Shown here piece after piece: positions 26,280-34,359 of a DNA stretch of 64,000 nt (position 1 is the stretch's first letter; the number at the start of each line of letters is the position of its first letter). The stretch is from JADLHS01 sp964594985. GTDB lineage: Bacteria; Verrucomicrobiota; Verrucomicrobiia; Limisphaerales; JADLHS01. The stretch spans positions 62,001 through 126,000 of the forward strand of contig CAZQNQ010000007.1 of NCBI GenBank assembly GCA_964594985.1, given 5' to 3'. The notes beneath the pieces were generated by a model. It searched no databases, had not been told where the DNA came from, and saw only the letters and a program-made list of their open reading frames with translations. The position numbers and the translations under genes are program-made.

Positions 26280-28088
26280 GTGTCATACCAGGTCATCGCC
26301 AGAAAATATCGCCCGCAACGGTTCGCCGATGTCGTCGGCCAGGAGCACGTCACCGACACGCTCAGCAACGCCATCAAGCAGAACCGCATCGCGCACGCGT
26401 ACCTGTTCTGCGGGCCGCGTGGCACGGGCAAGACGACTATCGCCCGTATCTTTGCCAAATGCCTCAATTGCACCGGCGGTCCGAAGGTGGACTTCGACGA
26501 CAACGACGACCGCGTAAAAGAGATTACCGACGGGCGCGCGATGGACGTGCTGGAGATTGACGGCGCGAGCAACAACGGCGTGGAGCAGGTGCGCGAATTG
26601 CGCGAGACCTGCCAATACGTTCCGGCGAGCGGCAAGTTCAAGATTTACATCATTGACGAAGTACACATGCTCTCGACGGCGGCGTTCAACGCGCTGCTCA
26701 AGACGCTCGAAGAACCACCGGCGCACGTGAAGTTCATGTTCGCCACGACCGATCCGGAGAAGGTGCTGGCAACCATCCTTTCCCGCTGTCAACGCTTTGA
26801 CCTGCGGCGCATCCCGACCGCGCTGATCGTCAAACACCTCGACGACATCGCGAAAAAGGAAAATGTCACAGTGGATCAAGCAGCACTTTATGCCATCGCG
26901 CGCGGTGCCGACGGCGGGATGCGCGACGCGGAATCCACGCTCGATCAGCTCATCAGCTTTTGCGGCGACAAGATCGAAGAGCCGGACGTGCTCACGATGT
27001 TTGGGCTCGCGGCGCAGGGACAGATTCTGGGTCTCAGTCGTGCCGTGTTGGCGGGCGAGATTCACACGACGCTGCATCAACTCAACGATCTCGCGCAGAA
27101 AGGCAAGGACCTTGGGCGTTTGCTTTCCGATCTGTTGAGCCACTTTCGCAACTTGATCCTGTTCCAAGTCTCGAAGGGCGACCTCAGCTTGATGGAAGTT
27201 TCCGAAGCCGAAGCCGCCGCGCTCAAGGAACAAGCCACGCTCGCAACTACGGATGCGCTGACCCGCATTCTCGAAGTGCTGGCCGATGCCGAACTCCGCC
27301 TGCGCGATGCGGCATCCAAGAAGATTTTGCTGGAAGTCACGTTGCTCCGCGCCATTGAAGCGCGCAACGCCATGAGTATTGATGCCGTGCTGAAGCAGTT
27401 GAACGCGTTGCGCGGGCAGGGCGGTACGGCTGTGGCGGCTGCGCCTGCAGCGACCCCTGTAGCCGCCGAGGTAACGAGGCGGACTCCGCCTCCAGCGCAA
27501 CTTGCTTCATCTGCCGCTCCAGAGGCTGCGCCCAATCCGCCTCCTCACGTCGGCGGCTACAAAACTGAATTAGCCCCGCCCGCGCCGGCTGTGGTCGCAT
27601 CCGCCCCGTCCGTCCCATCCGAAAACTTAGAGTCGTTGTGGTCGCAACTCGTGGATGCTGCGGGCCGCGCGAGTCCGTTTGTCCGCACCTATCTGCTCGA
27701 AGCGCATCCGGTGTCGTTCGAGCGAGGACTGTTTACCATCGGGTTTGATCCTGAATTCGATGATCACCGTGGTCTGGTGGACAATTCGCGCAATCACACG
27801 ATGCTGCAAACCAAGCTGGCCGAGTTGGGCCATGCCGGGGTACAGTTCAAATTCATCAAAGCCGAAGCTCCGGCGGGCCGCGCCCGGATTGCACCCGCGC
27901 CTGCTCCGTCACCGGCGGCAGCGAAGCCCATTGCCGCAGCTCCAAGCGCGGCCAGATCCGCACCCGCCGCCGCGAAAGAAAAAGCGACCGCACCCGTGCC
28001 GTTCAACAAGGATGATTTCAAAAACGACCCGCTTATCCAGAAAGCGCTGGAAGTTTTCAAAGGCCAGATTGTCGAAGTGCGGGCGTGA
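26280..28088 (+). CDS. dnaX: DNA polymerase III subunits gamma/tau
   Basis: The 602-residue protein is the clamp-loader ATPase: SYQVIARKYRPQRFADVVGQ, the Walker A loop CGPRGTGKTTIARI (about 44-57), the Walker B/sensor region IYIIDEVHMLSTAAFNALLKTLEEPP and the arginine-finger motif LSRCQRFD. The zinc module that in most DnaX proteins has four Cys keeps only Cys60 and Cys63 here. Residues 394-427 are encoded by a palindromic repeat (27459-27560) in the Pro/Ala-rich linker. The C-terminal tau domain ends in LEVFKGQIVEVRA. The start is GTG, followed closely by SYQVIA, which is typical of the family. It heads the dnaX-ybaB-recR operon. Confidence 0.97.
   Translation: MSYQVIARKYRPQRFADVVGQEHVTDTLSNAIKQNRIAHAYLFCGPRGTGKTTIARIFAKCLNCTGGPKVDFDDNDDRVKEITDGRAMDVLEIDGASNNGVEQVRELRETCQYVPASGKFKIYIIDEVHMLSTAAFNALLKTLEEPPAHVKFMFATTDPEKVLATILSRCQRFDLRRIPTALIVKHLDDIAKKENVTVDQAALYAIARGADGGMRDAESTLDQLISFCGDKIEEPDVLTMFGLAAQGQILGLSRAVLAGEIHTTLHQLNDLAQKGKDLGRLLSDLLSHFRNLILFQVSKGDLSLMEVSEAEAAALKEQATLATTDALTRILEVLADAELRLRDAASKKILLEVTLLRAIEARNAMSIDAVLKQLNALRGQGGTAVAAAPAATPVAAEVTRRTPPPAQLASSAAPEAAPNPPPHVGGYKTELAPPAPAVVASAPSVPSENLESLWSQLVDAAGRASPFVRTYLLEAHPVSFERGLFTIGFDPEFDDHRGLVDNSRNHTMLQTKLAELGHAGVQFKFIKAEAPAGRARIAPAPAPSPAAAKPIAAAPSAARSAPAAAKEKATAPVPFNKDDFKNDPLIQKALEVFKGQIVEVRA
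27459..27560. repeat. GTAGCNGCCGACGT-family inverted repeat inside dnaX
   Basis: The left arm GTAGCCGCCGAGGTAACGAG (27459 on) and the right arm, which ends CTCACGTCGGCGGCTAC at 27560, are near-perfect reverse complements. They match the arms at 34360-34439 and 33676-33700 (GTAGCAGCCGACGTAAGGAG). It is read in frame through the DnaX linker. Confidence 0.84.
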
Positions 28089-28122
28089 GGTTTAACTGTT
28101 AGTCAACCACTATCATCTAGCT

Positions 28123-28548
28123 ATGGCAGTCAGCGAAATAGTAAAGGCGCGGAAATGTGGTCAGATACGGTTTCACGCTATTTATGATTATCCGGTTGAT
28201 CTCAACCGAATACTCGCCATGTGCTATTTGAAACCAGAAGCGGACAAGCTTTTGGAAATACGAAAGCTAGATGCCGTCAAAGTTGTGACAAATTGGCTGC
28301 ATCGAGATGCTGCCTATGGCACCGAGTTGATGAGTGTGCAACTAGCGGAAAATCTTGCTGAAAAGTTCGCGCGCGAGTTTTCAGACGAAACCAGTAAGTT
28401 CTACACCAATGGTCAATGGCACGATTCGCGGCGACCACAAAGTTGGCAGCCATTAACAGAATCTGTATTTGACGGTGGCGTGCTTATTGAATCTGGCACA
28501 GGCAATTACACGCGGCACATTTGTATTTGGTTTGAGGATGAGGATTAA
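28123..28548 (+). CDS. Small protein of unknown function inside the dnaX-ybaB operon
   Basis: The 141-residue protein has no signal peptide, membrane segment or recognised motif. It is acidic at the C-terminus (WFEDED) and has Trp/His-rich segments (TNWLHRDAAYG, NGQWHDSRRPQSW). Codon use is more AT-rich than in dnaX and recR on either side, which suggests later acquisition. It starts 34 bases after dnaX and ends 56 bases before ybaB, so it is probably cotranscribed. It could be an accessory replication-linked gene or a passenger. Confidence 0.72.
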   Translation: MAVSEIVKARKCGQIRFHAIYDYPVDLNRILAMCYLKPEADKLLEIRKLDAVKVVTNWLHRDAAYGTELMSVQLAENLAEKFAREFSDETSKFYTNGQWHDSRRPQSWQPLTESVFDGGVLIESGTGNYTRHICIWFEDED

Positions 28549-28604
28549 ATCATCAACAAATCAAGCGTTCCATTTTACCGTTTAATTCTTGAAAGATAAA
28601 ACTT

Positions 28605-28919
28605 ATGTCCAGCATTGGAAAACTCATGAAACAAGCTGCACGCATGCAGCAGCAGATGGAACAAATCCAGGCGCAACTCGCGGCCAAGACCGTCGAGGCC
28701 ACCAGCGGCGGCGGCGCGGTCAAAGTCACCGCCAAGTGCGACGGCTCGCTCGCCGCGATCAAGATTGATCCGCAAGCGTTGAATCCGTCGGACGCCCAGG
28801 TGGTGGAAGACATGGTGCTCACCGCCGTGAATCAGGCGTTGGCGCAGGCCAAAGAAATTTCCAACGCCGAGATGGGCAAGGCCACGTCCGGATTCAACCT
28901 GCCGGGGTTGGGAATGTAG
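28605..28919 (+). CDS. ybaB: YbaB/EbfC nucleoid-associated protein
   Basis: The 104-residue protein matches the family: the N-terminal helix (LMKQAARMQQQMEQIQAQLA), the strand VTAKCDGSLAAIKIDPQALN and the C-terminal helix, with a terminal GFNLPGLGM tail as in E. coli YbaB. It forms dimers that bind DNA with little sequence preference. Its position between dnaX and recR is the standard arrangement. Confidence 0.95.
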   Translation: MSSIGKLMKQAARMQQQMEQIQAQLAAKTVEATSGGGAVKVTAKCDGSLAAIKIDPQALNPSDAQVVEDMVLTAVNQALAQAKEISNAEMGKATSGFNLPGLGM

Positions 28920-28974
28920 AAATACATTCTTTGCTGCTTTCGGTGGTAACGGACATGAATGGAATGACGCTCGC

Positions 28975-29124
28975 CCTCACCCCGGCCCTCTCCCCCAAGG
29001 AGAGGGGGACATTGTTTCCGCGCTTTGGCGAATTTTCTGTGGCTGTATTTACCACGCAATCACCCCATGATTTGACGGTGACCATTGCGCCACCCTCTCC
29101 CGGGGGAGAGGGCCGGGGTGAGGG
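28975..29124. repeat. CCCTCACCCC-family inverted element between ybaB and recR
   Basis: CCCTCACCCCGGCCCTCTCC (from 28975) is matched by GGAGAGGGCCGGGGTGAGGG (to 29124), with about 95 bases between; each arm also has a local hairpin (CCCTCTCCCCCAAGGAGAGGGGG, CCCTCTCCCGGGGGAGAGGG). It fills most of the 293-base gap inside the operon and is the same family as the palindrome at 24203. Confidence 0.86.
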
Positions 29125-29212
29125 CGGACGTTGCGCTAAAATCTCCGCGCTCCGGTTCAACACCAGTTCTCGGTTTCATCATTCCTAATTCTTCATTCAT
29201 CATTTCCCCGCC

Positions 29213-29818
29213 ATGCTTCCCGATTCCATCACCGCCCTGATCGCTGTGTTGAGCAAGTTGCCCGGCGTCGGGCCGCGCTCGGCGGAGCGCATCGCGTTGC
29301 ACCTCGTGCAGACGGAATCCGCCGTGGTGAAGAATCTGGCGGACACCATCGTGACGGCGCGGGAGCGGATTCAATTCTGCGAAACCTGCGGCGCGTTGAC
29401 AGAGAAATCTCCCTGCGGCATCTGCGCTGACGCACGGCGCGATGGTTCGCTGATCTGTGTCGTGGAGCGCGCGGTGGACATCCTCAGCATCGAGAAGTCC
29501 GGCACGTATCGCGGCAAGTTCCACGTGTTGGGAGGGAAGATTTCCCCGCTGGATGGCGTTGAACCGGAAGACTTGCAGATCGTGGAATTGGAAAAGCGTC
29601 TCACGACCGAGCCGATCAAGGAGATCGTCATCGCATTGGGAACAGATGTGGAGGGCGACGCCACCAGTAATTATCTCGCAAAACGACTCGCACGCCCCGG
29701 CTTGAAGATTTCGCGCATCGCTTACGGCCTGCCTGCCGGCAGCGGCTTGGAGTATGCGGATGAGCTTACCTTGAGTCGCGCCCTCGAAGGGCGAAGGGAA
29801 ATGAACCAGCCGCAATAG
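29213..29818 (+). CDS. recR: Recombination mediator RecR
   Basis: The 201-residue protein has a helix-hairpin-helix (LSKLPGVGPRSAERIALHL), a four-Cys zinc finger (CETCGALTEKSPCGIC) and a TOPRIM domain (CVVERAVDILSIEKSG, VLGGKISPLDGVEPEDL). RecR with RecO loads RecA on gapped DNA. It ends the dnaX-ybaB-recR block. Confidence 0.97.
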   Translation: MLPDSITALIAVLSKLPGVGPRSAERIALHLVQTESAVVKNLADTIVTARERIQFCETCGALTEKSPCGICADARRDGSLICVVERAVDILSIEKSGTYRGKFHVLGGKISPLDGVEPEDLQIVELEKRLTTEPIKEIVIALGTDVEGDATSNYLAKRLARPGLKISRIAYGLPAGSGLEYADELTLSRALEGRREMNQPQ

Positions 29819-29889
29819 AACGCAAAGAACACAAAGCATGACAGAAAACTCTTTTGAAAATCTTTGCGACCTTTGCGCTCTTTCGCGGC
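29818..29889. repeat. Word-repeat inverted element (GCAAAG words) between recR and the HAD gene
   Basis: AACGCAAAGAACACAAAG (29818 on) and CTTTGCGACCTTTGCGCTCT (to about 29889) form an imperfect inverted repeat. It is almost the whole spacer between the two genes. Similar words appear at 52408-52550. Confidence 0.72.
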
Positions 29890-29890
29890 C

Positions 29891-30526
29891 ATGAAACCCC
29901 AAATTGTCGTCTTCGATCTCGGTAAAGTCCTGGTGGACTTTGATTATTCCATCGCGGGCCGGCGCATCGCATCGCAATCCAATCTCTCCGCAGCGGAGGT
30001 GCAGAACTATCTGGATCATTCGCCGCTGCTGTACCGCTACGAAACCGGGTTGATGACGCGGCAGGAATTCTTTGAAACCGTCCGCGATCACACGGGCTTT
30101 CGCGGTAGCTTGGTCGAGTTTGGCAGCTTCTTTGCCGACATCTTCACCGAAATGCCGGAGATGACGGCGCTCCATGCCGCGTTGCGACGCCAGGGGATTC
30201 CGACCTACATCTTCTCCAACACGAACGACCTCGCCATCGAACACATCCGCCGCGCGTTTCCATTCTTTGCCAACTTCGACGGCTACATCCTCAGCTACGA
30301 AGTCGGCGCGATGAAACCGGCGGCGAAGATTTATGAGGCGTTGGAAGCAATGACCGGCAAGCGCGGTGCGCAGCTCGTTTATCTGGACGATCGGCAGGAG
30401 AATATTGACGCTGGGGCCGCCCGTGGCTGGCAGGTGATTTTGCAGACGGAACCAGCCAAGTCCCGTGCCGCCATTGAAGCGCTGGGACTATTGGGCCCGA
30501 AATCCGAAGTTGGCGTGCGGCAATAG
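29891..30526 (+). CDS. HAD-superfamily phosphatase, YihX-like
   Basis: The 211-residue protein has HAD motif I VVFDLGKVLVDFD (a DLG variant with Gly in the usual second-Asp position, as in YihX), motif II FSNTND, a conserved Lys in VGAMKPAAKIYEAL, and motif IV VYLDDRQENIDAG. YihX releases phosphate from alpha-glucose 1-phosphate; the substrate here is not determined. The last residues SEVGVRQ and the stop codon come from a repeat element (30500-30680), so the natural C-terminus may have been replaced. The ATG at 29891 aligns with the family start. Confidence 0.88.
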   Translation: MKPQIVVFDLGKVLVDFDYSIAGRRIASQSNLSAAEVQNYLDHSPLLYRYETGLMTRQEFFETVRDHTGFRGSLVEFGSFFADIFTEMPEMTALHAALRRQGIPTYIFSNTNDLAIEHIRRAFPFFANFDGYILSYEVGAMKPAAKIYEALEAMTGKRGAQLVYLDDRQENIDAGAARGWQVILQTEPAKSRAAIEALGLLGPKSEVGVRQ

Positions 30527-30680
30527 GCGTAGGGCAGGCTTTCCAGCCTGCCAGTGCGGGCGACTTTCCAGTCGCCCGTTTCGCGAAACACTGGACTGGA
30601 AAGTCCGGTGCACCGGCAGGCTGGAAAGCCTGCCTTACGAGTGCAAAAGCGCTGCTGTTCCCTTCAGCTTCGGAGTTCGG
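30500..30680. repeat. Second copy of the nested stem-loop core seen at 10374-10560
   Basis: From ATCCGAAGTTGGCG to CTTCAGCTTCGGAGTTCGG the order of words and loops is the same as at 10374-10560 (GGCAGGCTTTCCAGCCTGCC, GGGCGACTTTCCAGTCGCCC, then their complements), with scattered substitutions that keep the stems. It begins inside the HAD gene and fills the gap to 30705. The outer 21-bp terminal repeats of the first copy are missing. Confidence 0.86.
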
Positions 30681-30705
30681 GTTGAGTTGAACGAGCTGCC
30701 AAGAT

Positions 30706-31428
30706 TTAGTTTGCGGACTTCGTGATGAGCAATCGCTCCAGCTTTTCCGCCCCATCGCCGAGTGAGAAAAGCCGGTCGGAAATCTCGTTGAGTGCCTTGC
30801 GTGTCGTGTCGAACCGTTCCGAAAGCGTGCCGAGGATGTTGGTCAGATCGTAGCGATGCGCCAAGCGATGATCGCTGGCGGCACGATACTGACTGCGCCC
30901 CAACGCTTCGTAGTATTTCAAATCGGGAAAGCCCTTTTTCTCCGCGCGGAACCGGATGCGTTCGTGGAACACGCCGGAGAGGAACAGCGAATGATTTCCG
31001 ATATGCACCCGGATCTGGAAGCTGGTGCGGTCGTCCGCGGTCTGGAGCGCGGCGAGCATCTCGAAAAAGTAATCCAGCACGTTCGGCTGGCCGGGGACGA
31101 TGCACCGCATTTGTTCAGCGCGGGCAAATTCCGCCAGCACTTCCGCCACGTAATCCGCCACGGCGCGATCATTGAGACCGGAGCGCTTCAGGACGTTTCG
31201 CACCAGCACGTAAAAATAGAAGTGCGAGGAGACGCGCAGGCAACCGCGGCGCTCCAGCAACGCGTGCAAAAGCGCTTCGTCGTCGAGGATCAGGTCGCGC
31301 GATTCCTCGTCGGCCAGCAGGCGGATGAGACATTCGGCGTTGCCGAGTTTTGCGCCGAGCACGGACACGATGAAGTCAATGTCCTCCGCCGCAAATTGCG
31401 TCCGACAGTTGGGCTGGATCACTTTCAT
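30706..31428 (-). CDS. Conserved-looking cytosolic protein of unknown function
   Basis: The 240-residue protein is helix-rich and has no signal or membrane segment. Features are CRTQFAAEDIDFIVSVLG at the N-terminus, RRGCLRVSSHFYFYVLVRN near 60, and HRLAHRYDLTNILGTLSERFDTTRKAL near the C-terminus. I do not recognise a family. It is divergent from the C39-like peptidase gene, and its 3' end abuts the repeat at 30500-30680. Confidence 0.75.
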   Translation of the reverse strand: MKVIQPNCRTQFAAEDIDFIVSVLGAKLGNAECLIRLLADEESRDLILDDEALLHALLERRGCLRVSSHFYFYVLVRNVLKRSGLNDRAVADYVAEVLAEFARAEQMRCIVPGQPNVLDYFFEMLAALQTADDRTSFQIRVHIGNHSLFLSGVFHERIRFRAEKKGFPDLKYYEALGRSQYRAASDHRLAHRYDLTNILGTLSERFDTTRKALNEISDRLFSLGDGAEKLERLLITKSAN

Positions 31429-31573
31429 GCTTGCCTCAAGTTAGCGTTCCGGCGGTGCGGTGCAACCGCCACATGGCCTCATTGATGGCAAATGCAATGC
31501 CAATGCCTCTGGCGCGGCTACACATCAATAGGCGCTGGCGAACCGTCCCGAAAACCGCCATCGTCGTCGGCGC

Positions 31574-32701
31574 ATGAACCGAATCCGGCTGGCCATCAGC
31601 CTCACGCTAATGTTTTCGGCCCACTTTCCGATGAAATCCCTGGCGACCCCGCCGGATTCGCGCGGGTTGCAATTTCTCCCCTTCAAATCCTTCGCCGCCT
31701 TCGCAAAGGCTCCGGGCAGTAACGTGAATGAAATCATCCTCATTTCGCCTGAAATCAAGACACGCATCCGATGGGACGAACTCATCGCGTCGTGGAACGC
31801 CGAGTTGAAACCGGACGCCTATCTCAAGATCGAGGGGCGCGCGATTTATACGAATCGCCCGGCGAAGTGGTTTGTGCTGGGACTGTGGTCGGTTGATCCC
31901 GCCCAGCATCTGCGTGCGAGTGTCAACGGACAGAAGGACTCTGATGGCGACGTGGACACCGACACATTGCAGTTGAAAAAACCGGCGGAGTGCGTGCAGG
32001 TGCGGGTCACTCTAGGCGCAACTTCTGGCAAGAAACCCAAGTTGAAGTTTCTCAGCCTGTCCGTACTCGATTCAAAATTCAAACCCGAGTCCCGCCCGCC
32101 GAATCGCGCCGCGTGGGGCAAATTGCTCGACGTAACCGAGCGCTCCCAGATGGCCTACCCGAACGGCGACGTGTTGTGCAGTCCGGCCACCACTTCGATG
32201 CTGCTTTCTTACTGGAGTCAAAAGCTGAACCGCCCTGGTCTCGATTGCGACGTGCCCGAGGTCGTGAAAGGCGTTTTCGATTCGGCCTGGGGCGGCACGG
32301 GCAACTGGGTTTTCAACACCGCCTACGCTGGTTCATTCCGCTGGATGCGCGCGTACACCACGCGCCTCAACGACGTCACCGAACTCGAAGGTTTCATTGC
32401 GCGCGGGATTCCGGTCGGGCTTTCGGTTTGTTACAACCGGCTGCGCGGAAAAGGTCGCGAGCCGAGCGGCCACTTGGTTGTCTTGGTCGGCTTCACCAAA
32501 ACCGGCGATGCCATCATCAATGATCCCGGCACGAGCAAAAATGTCCGAAAGACTTTTCCACGCGCCAATCTGATTGACGCGTGGGCGCACTCGAAGAACA
32601 CGGTCTATCTGGTTTACCCGGTGAACACGCCGCTGCCGCGTGATGAATCCGGGCATTGGGAATCGCTGCCGGCGAAACGGATGATCGCAGTGGTCCGCTA
32701 G
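31574..32701 (+). CDS. Exported C39-like papain-fold peptidase
   Basis: The 375-residue protein has a signal peptide (to about residue 24), a beta-sandwich N-terminal half and a C39-like cysteine peptidase domain. The catalytic Cys202 lies in NGDVLCSPATTSMLLSYW, His300 in EPSGHLVVLVGF and Asp317 in IINDPGTS. The family includes bacteriocin-processing and uncharacterised secreted peptidases. Without an ABC transporter nearby, a role in processing or degrading envelope proteins is more likely. Its 3' end overlaps the convergent prmA by 4 bases. Confidence 0.87.
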   Translation: MNRIRLAISLTLMFSAHFPMKSLATPPDSRGLQFLPFKSFAAFAKAPGSNVNEIILISPEIKTRIRWDELIASWNAELKPDAYLKIEGRAIYTNRPAKWFVLGLWSVDPAQHLRASVNGQKDSDGDVDTDTLQLKKPAECVQVRVTLGATSGKKPKLKFLSLSVLDSKFKPESRPPNRAAWGKLLDVTERSQMAYPNGDVLCSPATTSMLLSYWSQKLNRPGLDCDVPEVVKGVFDSAWGGTGNWVFNTAYAGSFRWMRAYTTRLNDVTELEGFIARGIPVGLSVCYNRLRGKGREPSGHLVVLVGFTKTGDAIINDPGTSKNVRKTFPRANLIDAWAHSKNTVYLVYPVNTPLPRDESGHWESLPAKRMIAVVR

Positions 32702-33666
32702 CGTCGAATCGCGGTGCGAACGAAAGTTCCCGAGCGCCATTCCTTCTCCACCTTGCTTGCCACCAGTTGCCAATCGGCGGCCTCGTAAACGCTCTGCACC
32801 TCGGAAAACTCGCGTTTCAGGATGCCGGCGACCACCAGCACGCCATCCGGTTTCACGCGAGCAAGGATGCGGTCGCGTTCAGCGATCAAAAGGTTTGCCA
32901 GCAGGTTCGCGCAGACGAAATCGTATTGCTTCGCCGCCCGCCGCGGGAGTTTCGTCAAGTCGCCTTGCGTGATCTTGAGCTTGTGCTCGACGCGATTGGT
33001 GCGGGCGTTGGCGTGCGAAACTTTCACGCATTGCGGATCGAAGTCGAACGCTTCCACTGGTGCGTAACCCAGCTTTACTGCCGCGATCGCCAGAATCCCC
33101 GAACCTGTGCCCATGTCGAGAAACGACCGCCCCTGGGAGCGCCGGCGTCCCGCCGGCGAGTTGGATCGGCGTATTCTCAAAAACTCGCCGGCGAGACGCC
33201 GGCGCTCCCGGGCAATCTCGCGCAGGCAGAATCCCGTCGTCGGATGCTGGCCGGTGCCGAAACTCAGGCCGGGATCGAGCACCACGAGCTTCTGTCCCGG
33301 CTTCAGCTTGCGCTTGATCCAGCTTGGTTTGACCAGCAGTTCCTTGCCGATTTCCAGCGCGGGGAAGTGGCGTTTCCAGGAGTCCGCCCAGTTTTCGCGC
33401 GGCAATTTGACGAAGCTGATCCGGGCCGAGCCAATGTTCAGCTCGTAACTCTTGAGTTCATTCAACGCTTGGCGCAGCGCGGTTTTGAGTGCTGCTGTAT
33501 TTTTTGGCGGCGTGGTTGAATAAACCGAAACCGTTGTCACACCCGTCTCAATATTCGTGTAAGCTGATGGGCTCGGGGCGACGTGTGTGGCCAACAGTTC
33601 CGCCACCGCATCTTCCGCCTCGGTGGTCGTGGCGATGGAAGTTTTCCAGATGATTTCGCGTTTCAT
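32698..33666 (-). CDS. prmA: Ribosomal protein L11 methyltransferase with a repeat-derived insert
   Basis: The 322-residue protein has the N-terminal substrate domain, the hallmark LDPGLSFGTGQHPTT (130-144), the SAM loop FLDMGTGSGILAI (182-194) and the NLLANL motif. PrmA trimethylates ribosomal protein L11. Between TTGFCLREI and FLDMGTG, where the family has a linker of about ten residues, this protein has about 27 Arg/Ser-rich residues encoded by the palindrome at 33135-33209. The frame is intact, so the protein may tolerate it. The gene converges on the C39-like peptidase. Confidence 0.94.
   Translation of the reverse strand: MKREIIWKTSIATTTEAEDAVAELLATHVAPSPSAYTNIETGVTTVSVYSTTPPKNTAALKTALRQALNELKSYELNIGSARISFVKLPRENWADSWKRHFPALEIGKELLVKPSWIKRKLKPGQKLVVLDPGLSFGTGQHPTTGFCLREIARERRRLAGEFLRIRRSNSPAGRRRSQGRSFLDMGTGSGILAIAAVKLGYAPVEAFDFDPQCVKVSHANARTNRVEHKLKITQGDLTKLPRRAAKQYDFVCANLLANLLIAERDRILARVKPDGVLVVAGILKREFSEVQSVYEAADWQLVASKVEKEWRSGTFVRTAIRR
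33135..33209. repeat. GGAGCGCC-family palindromic element inside prmA
   Basis: GGGAGCGCCGGCGTCCCGCC (33135 on) and GCGAGACGCCGGCGCTCCC (to 33209) pair as the outer stem; inner hairpins are the same as in the copies at 25605 and 5075. It sits between the substrate and SAM loops and is read in frame. Confidence 0.87.
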
Positions 33667-33675
33667 GTTTGGTTG

Positions 33676-33700
33676 GTAGCAGCCGACGTGAGGAGGCTCA
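33676..33700. repeat. Single arm of the GTAGCNGCCGACGT family
   Basis: The 25 bases from 33676 (GTAGCAGCCGACGTGAGGAG...) match 24 of 25 bases of the arm at 34360-34384. No second arm is seen here. It lies just 3' of the histidine phosphatase gene and just 5' of prmA. Confidence 0.72.
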
Positions 33701-33708
33701 AATCAGTT

Positions 33709-34350
33709 TCAAAGCCCTTTCACCTCGTCGCCGACGTGACTCAAATCCCGCCACGGCGTGAAGTTCATCAGCTTCAACCGGGTGCGCTCCGGCTTGATGA
33801 CCACGGTGGTGATGCCGGCGTATTCGATTTCCATCCGGTCCATCTCCGCGAACGGCAGGTGGAGCAGCAACGACAGCAGCATCCGGATCACGCCACCGTG
33901 ACAGAACACGCCGACGGTTTTGCCGTCGCTCTGTTGCAGGATGGTTTGCAGGCAACTGTCCACGCGTTGGCGATAGCCGGCCAGGTTTTCACCGTTGGGA
34001 ATCGTGCCGGCGGCCAGCAACTCCAGCCATTGATGCGCGTCATAACCGAACCGCGCCTTGACCTCGGGAAAATTCAATCCCTGCCAGTCGCCGAAATGCA
34101 CCTCGTGCAACAGCGGCAGAATGACAGGCGTCGGGCGCGGCTGTTTCAGCGCCGGCGCGAGCGTCTGCTGCACACGCTTCATCGGGCTGGAGAAGATCGC
34201 GTCGAACTTCTGTGAGCGCAGATATTTTGCCAGCGCGACCGCTTGTTGTTCGCCGCGCGGTGAAAGGTTCATGTCAATCGTGCCGCCGAAGACGCCTTGG
34301 TAGGCGGCTTCGACTTCCGCGTGTCGGATGAGGTGGAGAGTGGTGTTCAT
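33709..34350 (-). CDS. Histidine phosphatase (phosphoglycerate mutase-like) family protein
   Basis: The 213-residue protein has the catalytic LIRHAEVEA motif (His near residue 10), the FSSPMKRVQQT motif and the second catalytic His in VGVFCHGGVIRMLL. These are the branch-1 features of CobC/GpmB-like phosphatases. The lack of corrinoid genes nearby gives no support for CobC; substrate not predictable. It is flanked on both sides by arms of one repeat family (33676 and 34360). Confidence 0.9.
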   Translation of the reverse strand: MNTTLHLIRHAEVEAAYQGVFGGTIDMNLSPRGEQQAVALAKYLRSQKFDAIFSSPMKRVQQTLAPALKQPRPTPVILPLLHEVHFGDWQGLNFPEVKARFGYDAHQWLELLAAGTIPNGENLAGYRQRVDSCLQTILQQSDGKTVGVFCHGGVIRMLLSLLLHLPFAEMDRMEIEYAGITTVVIKPERTRLKLMNFTPWRDLSHVGDEVKGL

Positions 34351-34359
34351 TTTATTGCG

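Noticed and set aside
33709..34350. Histidine phosphatase gene as cargo of a repeat-bounded mobile element
   Set aside because: Arms of one family lie on both sides, but the left is a lone arm, the right is a complete hairpin, and the same family occurs inside dnaX; there is no sign of a unit that moved as a whole.
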